64,000 nucleotides of DNA from JAPPHA01 sp965221575 (lineage in GTDB: Bacteria; Pseudomonadota; Alphaproteobacteria; Rhodobacterales; Rhodobacteraceae): the NCBI GenBank assembly GCA_965221575.1, contig CBDCSM010000012.1, forward strand, positions 434,001 to 498,000. Direction: 5' to 3'. Below are positions 52,682-60,763 of this stretch, piece by piece. The notes under the pieces are model-generated. The model saw only the letters and a program-made list of their open reading frames with translations, was not told the origin of the DNA and made no database searches. Position numbers and translations under genes: made by a program. Positions within the stretch are counted from its first letter, which is position 1. Each line of letters begins with the position of its first letter.

Positions 52682-53716
52682 ATGCGTCCGCTCCAGGTGG
52701 ATGAGCTTGACTGGCGCCATTATGACGAGATCATCCACGCGATTCTCGGAGCACTTGGGCCGACCCCCTTGCCCGAGTATTTTCAGTATGAACATCCGCT
52801 TGAGCTGCAGGATCCGGAAATGGGGGTGGGCAAGTGCTATCCGGTCAACCTGGCCGTTTTTGACTGGAAAGGCGACGGTCGGCCCGTGGTCGCCGTCGGC
52901 GGATTGACAAATGTGTCGCAGCGGTTCGATTTCCTCGCGCTTGATTCGTATCCGGAACTGAGACTCATCGGCTTGGACTTCGCTGGCCGCGGTCGGAGCG
53001 GATGGATGGCCGAGATATCGGACTACTCCGTCGAAACATACACGGAGCAACTGCGGCAGTTCCTGGTTCATCTGGGTCTTGAAGACGTCACGGTACTCGG
53101 GTCGTCGCTCGGAGGCGCCGCCGCGATCACGCTCGCGAGTCGCCATCCGGGCTTGATATCGAAGCTGGTTCTCAATGACTCCGGACCTTGGATTCCGGCG
53201 ACCCGGCGGACGCGCCGCGCAAGGGCGGTTGCGCGCCACTACGTGTTCAGGTCGCCTGCAGAAATGATTCGGCGAATCGGCGCGGCGACAAGGTATTCCG
53301 GTATGGCGCCGGATTCAGTGCGCCTCCATGTTGCCCATCACAAGACGCGCTGGTCGGAAGCGGACGGTGGAAGGGTTTATCGGCACGATCTTCGATCGCT
53401 TCTTTCCTATCGATACGATGCCGCCAACAACCTTGATCTCTGGGAGGAGTGGCGACAGGTTACTTGCCCCGTACTCCTGCTTCACGGAACACTCAGTGAT
53501 GCGACCGATGACGCCACGGTCGACCGGATGCGGGATCACCCCGGGATGTCGGTGATCCAGGTCAGGGAGACTGGCCATACGCCGTTACTTTGTGATCCGG
53601 ACCTGGCCAGGTTGATCGCCAACTGGATCAGGTCTGGCGGCCAAGTTTACGAAAAGGACCTGGATTTCCAGCCCTTGCACTGGCGTGGGGACGTTTTCGG
53701 TGGAAAATCCATCTGA
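52682..53716 (+). CDS. Alpha/beta-hydrolase fold protein
   Basis: A 344-aa hydrolase. LIGLDFAGRGRSGWM (the oxyanion-region strand and turn), the nucleophile elbow LGSSLGGAAAITLA (Ser in GSSLGG near residue 140), an acidic residue in LLLHGTLSDATDD and the catalytic His in RETGHTPLLC. The substrate cannot be told. The frame stays open upstream to 52583 with a TTG start; I chose ATG 52682 because the upstream 33 residues do not look conserved, but GGGAG sits very close to it. It follows the phosphatase gene by about 100 bp and overlaps the next gene's start. Confidence 0.83.
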   Translation: MRPLQVDELDWRHYDEIIHAILGALGPTPLPEYFQYEHPLELQDPEMGVGKCYPVNLAVFDWKGDGRPVVAVGGLTNVSQRFDFLALDSYPELRLIGLDFAGRGRSGWMAEISDYSVETYTEQLRQFLVHLGLEDVTVLGSSLGGAAAITLASRHPGLISKLVLNDSGPWIPATRRTRRARAVARHYVFRSPAEMIRRIGAATRYSGMAPDSVRLHVAHHKTRWSEADGGRVYRHDLRSLLSYRYDAANNLDLWEEWRQVTCPVLLLHGTLSDATDDATVDRMRDHPGMSVIQVRETGHTPLLCDPDLARLIANWIRSGGQVYEKDLDFQPLHWRGDVFGGKSI

Positions 53717-54374
53717 GGCCTTTCAATTCGGCTTTTATTTCGTGAGGCACGGGCAAACCCATGCGAACAGGCTGGGAATACGCGCGGGTAGCGATTCCGA
53801 TTCGGCATTGACAGATATCGGAAGGTGCCAGGCACATGGTACCGCATACCGGTTGCTTGAAGGTGACTTGCCGCCGCCAAGCGTCATCTATACGGCCAGC
53901 AATCGACGGACCCTGAGTACTGCCAGGATCATAAACCGCTATTTCAGGCTCAAGACAATCGTGCGCGCCGGTCTCCGGGAGCGTCGGCTCGGAACGTTAA
54001 ATTCCCGTTCCGTGGTTCTGACGGAAGCCTTTCTTGTCCGCGGCGGATCTCCTTTTGGCGGAGAGTCGAACCGGGCGTTCGGGAAACGCGTACTTGACGC
54101 CATCTCTTCGGTCGCTGAAAGCGGCCACCGCCGACCTCTCATCGTATCCAGCCGGGGCGTGGCCAGGGTCCTCTTCAGCCGAATCGGGTGCCAGCCCGGT
54201 GACGTCACCAATGGACGCCTGTTTTTCGTGGGACTGGCGCCAGACGATCCTTGTCGGGTGGTTTCTGTCCATGATGTCGTGGGCGCGTCACCTCGGCGGA
54301 TCGGATGTGCCGAAGGACGTCGCCTTTGCCGTCATGGTGATCTTCAGCCGCTCACGGCGTCCTTTTCGACGTGA
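53700..54374 (+). CDS. Histidine-phosphatase (phosphoglycerate-mutase-like) protein
   Basis: A protein of about 224 aa with the catalytic YFVRHGQTHANRLG (RHG motif) near residue 15-25, a second conserved Arg region ALTDIGRCQAHG, and the later ..IVSSRGVARVLF where the second catalytic His would be expected (HRRPLIVSSRG); that second histidine is replaced or displaced, because the segment reads SSRG in place of SHG, so activity is uncertain. Start ambiguous: GTG 53685 and GTG 53700 both overlap the hydrolase 3' end; 53700 has GGGGA about nine bases upstream. The C-terminal 40 residues are not conserved-looking. Confidence 0.75.
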   Translation: MENPSEAFQFGFYFVRHGQTHANRLGIRAGSDSDSALTDIGRCQAHGTAYRLLEGDLPPPSVIYTASNRRTLSTARIINRYFRLKTIVRAGLRERRLGTLNSRSVVLTEAFLVRGGSPFGGESNRAFGKRVLDAISSVAESGHRRPLIVSSRGVARVLFSRIGCQPGDVTNGRLFFVGLAPDDPCRVVSVHDVVGASPRRIGCAEGRRLCRHGDLQPLTASFST

Positions 54375-54451
54375 CGCCGTTGTGATAGCGCACGGCGCCA
54401 ATGACGTGACGTCGTGACGATGTCGGAGAACGGATTGGAGGATAGAGCAGC

Positions 54452-54874
54452 ATGGAAGTCGAACGGACCTTGTCAATCATCAAGCCGGATGCGACCGGTC
54501 GTAACCTTACCGGGAAGATTTGTGCGATGCTGGAAGGGGCTGGCCTCAGGATTGTCGCGCAGAAGCGTATCAAGATGACACGCGCCCAGGCCGGCGCGTT
54601 TTATGCCGTACACGCCGAGCGTCCATTCTACGACGAACTATGTGGTTTCATGGCGTCGGGACCGGTTGTTGTTCAGGTCCTTGAAGGTCAGGATGCGGTG
54701 TCACGCAACCGGGAAATCATGGGGGCGACAAACCCTGCGGATGCCGACGATGGAACCATTCGAAAATCCTTTGCATTGTCCCTGGGCGAGAATTCGGTTC
54801 ATGGGTCTGACAGCCCTGTGACCGCGGCCGAAGAAATTCGCTTCTTCTTTTCGGATCTGGAAATTGTGGGATAG
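54452..54874 (+). CDS. ndk: Nucleoside diphosphate kinase
   Basis: A 140-aa Ndk with the canonical start MEVERTLSIIKPDATGRNLTGKI, YAVHAERPFYDELCGFMASGPVVVQVLEG, and the active-site histidine in SVHGSDSPVTAAEEIRFFF (phospho-His). It transfers phosphate between nucleoside tri- and diphosphates, balancing nucleotide pools. Near purM-purN, a common alphaproteobacterial arrangement. Confidence 0.97.
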   Translation: MEVERTLSIIKPDATGRNLTGKICAMLEGAGLRIVAQKRIKMTRAQAGAFYAVHAERPFYDELCGFMASGPVVVQVLEGQDAVSRNREIMGATNPADADDGTIRKSFALSLGENSVHGSDSPVTAAEEIRFFFSDLEIVG

Positions 54875-54962
54875 CCGGCTGACGATTCGGGATATGCGAT
54901 TTCCTCGAAACGCCGGCTGCCGTCGCAGGCGTACCAACCGTTTTCCCCGGGTTTCCCTTTTT

Positions 54963-55319
54963 TCATTCGATGAAGCCGAGTTCATCGAGCGCAATTTTGA
55001 GCCGAACGCGTGCAAACGTGCTTGAATCCGCATCCGAATCCGGCAATTCCCGAAATTTCGTGATGACCTCGAATCGTTTCCTCAGTTCTGATTTTTCTTC
55101 TGGCAAACAATCTGTCCAGTGCCGCCCCTGCAGTCCGAGGACCAGGGCGTAGTATCCGATGAAATGTGGCCTGGCGCCGGCCGCGACGAGACGTTGATAA
55201 GCCCGGTCAGCTCCGAGCGATCTGACCTTTTCGGCCGACGTAATGCCTGCTTTGGCGAACTGCCTGGCGGAAACGGGTCCAAGGTTGCGAATAGACGATA
55301 CGGGTGATTTCGACGTCAT
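54963..55319 (-). CDS. TfoX/Sxy C-terminal-domain protein
   Basis: A 118-aa protein with the TfoX_C/HhH-like fold: IRNLGPVSARQFAKAGITSAEKVRSLGADRAYQRLVAAGARPHFIGYYALVLGLQGRHW. Stand-alone TfoX C-domain proteins are common and of unknown role; the full TfoX regulates competence in gammaproteobacteria. ATGA overlap with purN, so co-translated with it. Confidence 0.88.
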   Translation of the reverse strand: MTSKSPVSSIRNLGPVSARQFAKAGITSAEKVRSLGADRAYQRLVAAGARPHFIGYYALVLGLQGRHWTDCLPEEKSELRKRFEVITKFRELPDSDADSSTFARVRLKIALDELGFIE

Positions 55320-55903
55320 GGATCGCGCCGCAGGGTCCGAATGAAATCCTTGAGGACGTCCGGATAAAGGCGGTGTTCAGCCATTGCGACTCTCGCTGCA
55401 AGGCTGTCAGGGGTGTCATCCGGCAGGATGGGGACCGTGGACTGACCGACAATCGGCCCGGCGTCCAGTTCAACAGTCACCAGGTGAACTGTACACCCGG
55501 CCTGGTCCTTTCCGTCAAGGATCGCGCGGCGATGGGTATCCAGACCCTTGTAATCGGGAAGCAGCGAGGGATGAATGTTCAGGACGCGGTTTCTCCACTT
55601 CCTGACGAATTCCTCGCCCAGAATACGCATGAAGCCGGCGAGACAAACGACATCGACCTTCGCCTCGACCAGGGCCTGGTTGATTTTCCCGTCGAACGAG
55701 CGCCTGTCGTGCCGGTAGTCGCGGTGGTCAACGACGGACGTGGGAACGTTTTTCCGATGTGCCTTTCTCAATGCCTCCGCGTCGGGATTGTTTGACAGGA
55801 CCAGAACGGGTTCCGCGCCGAAATCCGGATCGTTCATTGCCTCGATCAGGGATTCCATGTTGGTCCCTGTTCCCGAAACCAGGATTGCCACATTGCACGT
55901 CAA
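55316..55903 (-). CDS. purN: Phosphoribosylglycinamide formyltransferase PurN
   Basis: A 195-aa GAR transformylase that puts the first formyl group into the purine ring using 10-formyltetrahydrofolate. Motifs: AILVSGTGTNMESLIEAM at the N-terminus, the catalytic NIHPSLLPDYKGLDTHRRA with the His and the GxxxHG-type folate loop, and CTVHLVTVELDAGPIVGQ with the catalytic Asp. Overlaps both neighbours (purM upstream, tfoX_C downstream) by 4 bp, one operon. Confidence 0.97.
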   Translation of the reverse strand: MTCNVAILVSGTGTNMESLIEAMNDPDFGAEPVLVLSNNPDAEALRKAHRKNVPTSVVDHRDYRHDRRSFDGKINQALVEAKVDVVCLAGFMRILGEEFVRKWRNRVLNIHPSLLPDYKGLDTHRRAILDGKDQAGCTVHLVTVELDAGPIVGQSTVPILPDDTPDSLAARVAMAEHRLYPDVLKDFIRTLRRDP

Positions 55904-56952
55904 AACAGGGACCCGGCATATTCGGCTCCATCGCCGGAACAGACCCTCCCTAAGGGTATCGCGGCATTTCCCGCGTCCTTGACCGCGTCGAGAACATCCA
56001 GGTGTGTTTCCGCGGATGTCATGGCCACCATTCCGATTCCACAGTTGAACACGCGAAGCATTTCGGAGGAACCAAGTTCCGATCTTTGTTCAATCCACTT
56101 GAAAATTTCCGGGCAATTCCATGAATCCAAGTCTATTTTCACGCCCAATCCAGCCGGCAGGACGCGCATGACGTTTTCCGTCAAGCCACCTCCGGTGATG
56201 TGCGCGAGTGCCTTGAGTTTGCCTGTTGAGATTGCTGCGCCTGCGGCGTCGACATAGATCCGGGTCGGCTCGAGGACCTCTTCGCACAACCGGATCTCTC
56301 TGCCGGGTGAACTGCTGACCTGAAACGGGGGGGCGTCGAACCAGGACAATCCGGAATCCGCGACGACCTTCCGGACAAGGGAAAAACCGTTCGAGTGCAG
56401 GCCGCTCGAAGGCAATCCGAGGAGTACGTCGCCATCACGGATATCGCGCGGCAGGAGCTGGTGTCTTTCGGCAGCGCCGAGCGCGAAACCGGCCAGGTCG
56501 AAATCGCCATCTCGATACAGGCCGGGCATTTCGGCGGTCTCCCCTCCTATGAGAGCGCACCCGGCAGTCCGGCAAGCCTTCGCGATCCCCTTGACGATGT
56601 CGGCAGCGAGTTCCGGCTCGATCTTGCCCATGGCCAGGTAATCGAGAAAGAAAAGCGGAACCGCGCCGTGACAAATCAGGTCGTTGACGCACATCGCGAC
56701 AAGATCGACGCCAATACCGGAGACGTCGTTGGATTCGATCGCGACCCGGAGCTTGGTGCCAACGCCGTCGGTCGTGGAAACCAGGATCGGGTCGGAGTAA
56801 CCGGCCTTCCTGAGATCAAAGAGTCCCGCGAACCCTCCAATCTCGGATACCGTTCCCGGCCGGCGCGTTTCCGCGGCGAGCGGTCGAATACGGTCGACCA
56901 GGGCGTTCCCAGCCTCGATATCGACTCCTGCGTCCTTGTAGGTCAGCGGCAT
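55900..56952 (-). CDS. purM: Phosphoribosylformylglycinamidine cyclo-ligase PurM
   Basis: A 350-aa AIR synthetase, following PurL in the purine pathway. Family signatures: YKDAGVDIEAGNALVDRI, ILVSTTDGVGTKLRVA (about 60), GCALIGGETAEMPGLY (about 130-145), LLGLPSSGLHSNGFSLVR (about 175), and ITGGGLTENVMRVLP (about 245). It begins the purM-purN-TfoX_C operon, with stop/start overlap (ATGA) with purN. Confidence 0.97.
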   Translation of the reverse strand: MPLTYKDAGVDIEAGNALVDRIRPLAAETRRPGTVSEIGGFAGLFDLRKAGYSDPILVSTTDGVGTKLRVAIESNDVSGIGVDLVAMCVNDLICHGAVPLFFLDYLAMGKIEPELAADIVKGIAKACRTAGCALIGGETAEMPGLYRDGDFDLAGFALGAAERHQLLPRDIRDGDVLLGLPSSGLHSNGFSLVRKVVADSGLSWFDAPPFQVSSSPGREIRLCEEVLEPTRIYVDAAGAAISTGKLKALAHITGGGLTENVMRVLPAGLGVKIDLDSWNCPEIFKWIEQRSELGSSEMLRVFNCGIGMVAMTSAETHLDVLDAVKDAGNAAIPLGRVCSGDGAEYAGSLF

Positions 56953-57219
56953 GATGACTCTCCGGGCGATGCCTGGTGGTGGAGATTCCGTCTTTTATCG
57001 AAAAAGACTGCGCTTGAGAATTGACGGCGCCGAAAGGGAACGATCCGGGTGATCAGCCATGTTTGCCGCTTTCCTCGTCGTGCAAGGAGAGACGTGCGAA
57101 CGGATGGTGTCATCCTGCAAGAGCACCCGGTTGAGGCGAGCATGACCGACGGAGCCAAGCCCCGTCGACTCGGTGGACATTGACCCCGGCAGTTGCGTGG
57201 CATAGTCATGTGCCACGGC

Positions 57220-57296
57220 GGGCCTGTAGCTCAATTGGTCAGAGCGGAGCGCTCATAACGCTTAGGTTGGGGGTTCGAGTCCCTCCGGGCCTACCA
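57220..57296 (+). tRNA. tRNA with CAU anticodon (tRNA-Ile2 or tRNA-Met)
   Basis: A 77-nt cloverleaf including encoded CCA: acceptor GGGCCTG/CGGGCCT (first pair G-U), D-arm GCTC...GAGC, anticodon loop CTCATAA giving CAU, and T-arm GGGGGTTCGAGTCCCTC. The CAU could be elongator Met or Ile2 (decoding AUA after lysidine modification); the GCTCATAACGCTTAGGTTG context resembles Ile2 to me. Overlaps the antisense 3' end of the histidine kinase gene by 35 bp. Confidence 0.93.
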
Positions 57297-58701
57297 TGAA
57301 TTTGTCATCGTTCGTCTCGCCCGAGTTGCGCTGCCCTGTCTCGACGATTTCGGGGTCGCCTGACGTACGCGGCAACATCAACTCGGCCTTCAATCCGCCG
57401 AGGTCACCGCTATTGTCAAGCCGTACGGTTCCACCGTGAGCTTCGGCTATATCCTTTGCTATCGTGAGCCCCAGGCCGACATTCGTTCCCGAGGCCTCGC
57501 CTTCGGCAGTTTCCAACCGCAAGAATGCGACGAAAACCGAGCGCCTTTCCTCTGCCGGTATTCCCGGTCCGTCATCTTCAACGATGAACCGGACCCGATT
57601 ATCAGCCAGGTTAACCGTGAGACGAGTCACAACGCCAAAGCGGCACGCATTTGACAGGAGATTGTCGATTGCTCTTGTCAGCGCCGTCTTGCGGCCGAGA
57701 AAGTATCCTTTTTCGTCTCGGTCGGCAGGGAGTTTCAGTTCAATCCTGTCTCCCGAACGTCGGCGGTTCCGGACAATGTTCTCGGCCAACCCTGTCGCCG
57801 AGATCCTCGTGACCTTTTCGTCGGCAATATCGCTCGAAAATGCCAGGAATTCGTCGATAATGTGCTCCATTTCGTCGACGTCGTGGTAGACCTGCCTGAT
57901 TTCTTCGCCATCAGGCAGGAACGACAATGAAAGCCTCATGCGCGTCAGGGGTGTTCTCAGGTCATGGCTGACCTTCGACAGGATCAGGGTTCTCTGTTTG
58001 ACGTGGCTGACTATGCGATCCCGCATTGTCAGGAATGCGTTTCCTGCGCTTCGGACTTCAAGCGCCCCTCTCGGTACGAATTTGACGCTCTGACCCATCC
58101 CGAACGCCTCGGCCGCGCTTGCAAGCCCGGAAATCGGCAGGATCTGATTTCGCAGAAAGACGATTGCGATCGCGGTCGACAATACGGCGGCCAGAACCAT
58201 AGCGACCAGCAACTGGTGGGGATTCCGTGCTGACACCAGATGCCGCAAGAAGACGATTTCGTGGGGCCCCGCCAGGGTTTTCACGCACAAGACAACCTGC
58301 TTGCTGTTGGTCAGGAGATCGACAGACTGAAGGTTGGGTATTTCCTGTCTCAAGACGTTGGTCACGTGAACCCCGGTCAGATCGGTCATGCCCCTGCGGT
58401 CAGTTTCAGGACATTCACCGTTGTCTGGCAACCTGCTCGCGGAAATCTCGAATTGCCGAGTCAATTCCTCCAGGCGCCCGATCGCCTCGTCGTCGTGAAC
58501 GGACAGTTCGATCTGTGAAACGATGTAACCGACATTTGCAGCCAGCGAGGTTGTCATCCGAATGGTCACGTCGTGAAAGAGTCGATCGACAAAGTACGCG
58601 CCGACCACGATCTGGACAAAGACGATGGGGGTCATCAGAATCATGATGGATCGCCCGAACAGGCTCCGCGGCGTTATCGCCCTGATTCTGAGGCTGAGCA
58701 T
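57262..58701 (-). CDS. EnvZ-like sensor histidine kinase
   Basis: A 479-aa transmembrane kinase: TM1 (about 17-40), a periplasmic domain (about 40-165) with two cysteines in GECPETDRRG and VVLCVKT, TM2 (about 168-188), HAMP (about 190-240), a dimerisation domain with the phospho-His in KVSHDLRTPLTRMRL, and the ATPase domain with N box DNLLSNACRFG, G1 VEDDGPGIP and G2 GLGLTIAKDIAEAHGG. EnvZ/OmpR-type kinases usually sit next to their regulator, but none is found here. The last 35 bp, encoding the end of the C-terminal tail KFMVGPEGLEPPT, lie antisense to the tRNA gene, since no stop comes earlier. Confidence 0.9.
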   Translation of the reverse strand: MLSLRIRAITPRSLFGRSIMILMTPIVFVQIVVGAYFVDRLFHDVTIRMTTSLAANVGYIVSQIELSVHDDEAIGRLEELTRQFEISASRLPDNGECPETDRRGMTDLTGVHVTNVLRQEIPNLQSVDLLTNSKQVVLCVKTLAGPHEIVFLRHLVSARNPHQLLVAMVLAAVLSTAIAIVFLRNQILPISGLASAAEAFGMGQSVKFVPRGALEVRSAGNAFLTMRDRIVSHVKQRTLILSKVSHDLRTPLTRMRLSLSFLPDGEEIRQVYHDVDEMEHIIDEFLAFSSDIADEKVTRISATGLAENIVRNRRRSGDRIELKLPADRDEKGYFLGRKTALTRAIDNLLSNACRFGVVTRLTVNLADNRVRFIVEDDGPGIPAEERRSVFVAFLRLETAEGEASGTNVGLGLTIAKDIAEAHGGTVRLDNSGDLGGLKAELMLPRTSGDPEIVETGQRNSGETNDDKFMVGPEGLEPPT

Positions 58702-58801
58702 GACAGGAACGGGATATGGATTGCGGACCCAGCGTGCAAGCCTGCCCGGGAAATCAGTTGCCGAGCCATTAGCATATCATCCACTCGGGTGAGATGAACC
58801 G

Positions 58802-59767
58802 ATGCAAAAAAAGAACTGGGATGGTACGGCGAACGACATGCAGAATCCGTTCGTGACAAATCACAAGGTTCAGGTCGGCGTCGCTCTGGAACTCGCACCC
58901 GGCCTCAGGGTTGTCACGGCACCAAACCCGGGACCAATGACATTTACGGGTACGCAGACGTATCTTCTCGGCGTGGACAGGGTTGCGATCATAGATCCTG
59001 GCCCCGAAAACGACGCCCATCTCGAGGCACTGCTCGATGCGACGACGAATGCATGCGTTTCCCACATTATCGTGACGCATGCGCATGTGGATCATTCACC
59101 GCTTGCCAGACGTCTTTCACGTAAGCTTGATGTTCCTGTCTACGGGTTCACGGAGCCAGCGCCGGCACCGGCGAATGGGCATGATCGTCGACTCGATGCG
59201 ATGCCCCGAGAGTTGCAGGGCGGTGAAGGAATCGATCACGGCCATCGTGTTGATGTTGACCTCCACGATGGATCAGTCGTCGGGGGCGGGGAATGGGAGC
59301 TTGAAGTGCTTCATACCCCGGGCCATCTATCCGATCATCTTTGCCTCGCGTGGCGGAATACCGGGAACGTGTTTACTGGCGACCACATCATGTCATGGGC
59401 AACGACAATGGTTTCACCGCCGGACGGGGACATGCGGGCGTTCATGAATTCGCTCGAGCGGATGGCGAAGCGGCAAGGCGACCGAACATACTATCCCGGT
59501 CACGGCGGTCCAGTGGAAGATCCCCAGGCCATGATTGACTGGCAGATCAGGCACCGTCTCGCGAGAGAAAGCCAGATTCTTGACAGCTTGTCGGAGAGAC
59601 AATTCACTCCGAATGAAATTGTGCGGCGGATCTATACGAATATTGACCGGAGGCTTGTTCCTGCCGCGGAACGAAATGTTCTGGCCCACCTGATCGACCT
59701 TTCCGATCGTGGATTGGTCGAACCCGAGTCCCGGGGAAACCCGCTCGGCCCATACTTCCGTACCTGA
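58802..59767 (+). CDS. Metallo-beta-lactamase-fold hydrolase (LACTB2-like)
   Basis: A 321-aa MBL-fold protein. Metal ligands: THAHVDHS (HxHxDH motif) near residue 97, HTPGHLSDH near 170, GDHIMSW near 200, and the last His in YPGHGGPVEDP near 240. The C-terminal helical segment (ERQFTPNEIVRRIYTNI...AAERNVLAHLIDLSDRG) is typical of the LACTB2/ribonuclease-like subgroup. Substrate unknown; the closest characterised relatives act as endoribonucleases or thioesterases. Divergent from the histidine kinase, 100 bp apart. Confidence 0.9.
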   Translation: MQKKNWDGTANDMQNPFVTNHKVQVGVALELAPGLRVVTAPNPGPMTFTGTQTYLLGVDRVAIIDPGPENDAHLEALLDATTNACVSHIIVTHAHVDHSPLARRLSRKLDVPVYGFTEPAPAPANGHDRRLDAMPRELQGGEGIDHGHRVDVDLHDGSVVGGGEWELEVLHTPGHLSDHLCLAWRNTGNVFTGDHIMSWATTMVSPPDGDMRAFMNSLERMAKRQGDRTYYPGHGGPVEDPQAMIDWQIRHRLARESQILDSLSERQFTPNEIVRRIYTNIDRRLVPAAERNVLAHLIDLSDRGLVEPESRGNPLGPYFRT

Positions 59768-60036
59768 GGCAAACGAGCGATGCCAAGGCGGTCCTGGCCC
59801 TGATCAATCCGGTCAACCGGACGCAAATTCTGCGTTGCATTCACGTTTTTCCGCGTACAGCGGGCGGAGGTCCAGTTCGGAGTTCCCATGCATGACCCTA
59901 AAAAGCCGCCCACGATCCGGCTTTGCACAGACCCGCTTGCTTTCATTATGCGACCGCCCTGATTGCCGACAAATTCTGTAGACTGAACTCCTGCAGCCTG
60001 TTATACGGCGCGCGCTTCCCGTATTGGCGGTCTTGT

Positions 60037-60111
60037 TCCGGCGTAGCTCAGCGGTAGAGCAGTTGACTGTTAATCAATTGGTCGTAGGTTCGATCCCTAC
60101 CGCCGGAGCCA
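60037..60111 (+). tRNA. tRNA-Asn (GUU)
   Basis: A 75-nt cloverleaf with encoded CCA: acceptor TCCGGCG/CGCCGGA, D-arm GCTC...GAGC, anticodon loop CTGTTAA giving GUU, and T-arm GTAGGTTCGATCCCTAC. A common alphaproteobacterial sequence. The accessory genes downstream lie between this tRNA and rnd. Confidence 0.96.
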
Positions 60112-60119
60112 ACAAAAAC

Positions 60120-60149
60120 AAGGCCTCTGCGAGAAATCGTTGAGGCCTT
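60120..60149 (+). terminator. Terminator-like hairpin after tRNA-Asn
   Basis: AAGGCCTC (60120-60127) and GAGGCCTT (60142-60149) form a perfect 8-bp stem 9 bp after the tRNA, preceded by A-rich and followed by only one further T. It could stop the tRNA transcript, although the T-run is short. The following ~200 bp contain a near-repeat (TGGCCAATTCTGTGAGG at 60184-60200; TGCCAATTTTCTGAGGG at 60229-60245), possibly the remains of a mobile element. Confidence 0.5.
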
Positions 60150-60442
60150 TGCCGTTAACGGTTTCCTTGTTCTCGACAAACGGTGGCCAATTCTGTGAGG
60201 AATGGACCGGTCCTGCCCGTCCAGCCTGTGCCAATTTTCTGAGGGACGTTCAAGATCCGTGCCAATGAAATGGAGGCAGTGGCCAGCGACGATCAGGCAC
60301 CTCGCCTCAATTCTGTTCCGACCCGCCAATGGGCGGCACTTGACTACGTGACATCGCGTTGAACTTCACTATCACGCCCCGATGGCAAATAGCGCTTCTC
60401 GCCAAAATCACGTATGTGCGTGATCGGTTGCACTTCGGAAAG

Positions 60443-60763
60443 ATGGCCATAACAATGAACCAGTCTTGTTACGTATTGGTCACTAAGTTGGGACTGGGTC
60501 ACGTGCCATTGTACTTCGCTGTCTTCGAAGGAGTAGTCCGGTTGAGAGGCGAGACTGTCAGTGCAGTCGTCAACGCAATTATCGTCGATACCTTCACGGG
60601 AGATCCGTTTTTCGAGTCGCTCAAGTCGATGATCAGGGCGTTCGCTGAATGCATGGCACCTCGGGTCGAACTAATCGAATGGCATAATGCCCGAAATCGG
60701 CACATTTCGAACCCTTGTGATGTCCTCCACCCCCGTCTCATGCCAGTGGAGGGAGATGTTTGA
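60443..60763 (+). CDS. Unknown protein coupled to the AlbA_2 gene
   Basis: 106 aa from ATG 60443 (CGGAAAG upstream); the frame can be extended to TTG 60359. It reads MAITMNQSCYVLVTKLGLGH, VPLYFAVFEGVVRLRGETVS, TFTGDPFFESLKSMIRAFAE, and IEWHNARNRHISNPCDVLHP in part. No known domain. Its stop overlaps the start of the AlbA_2 gene (TTGA), and GGAGGG inside its end is the ribosome binding site of that gene, so the two are translationally coupled, which favours a real gene. It may be an associated component of a defence-like gene pair. Confidence 0.45.
   Translation: MAITMNQSCYVLVTKLGLGHVPLYFAVFEGVVRLRGETVSAVVNAIIVDTFTGDPFFESLKSMIRAFAECMAPRVELIEWHNARNRHISNPCDVLHPRLMPVEGDV

Noticed and set aside
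60037..60111. tRNA-Asn as an integration attachment site
   Set aside because: I found no integrase gene and no copy of the tRNA 3' end downstream before rnd.
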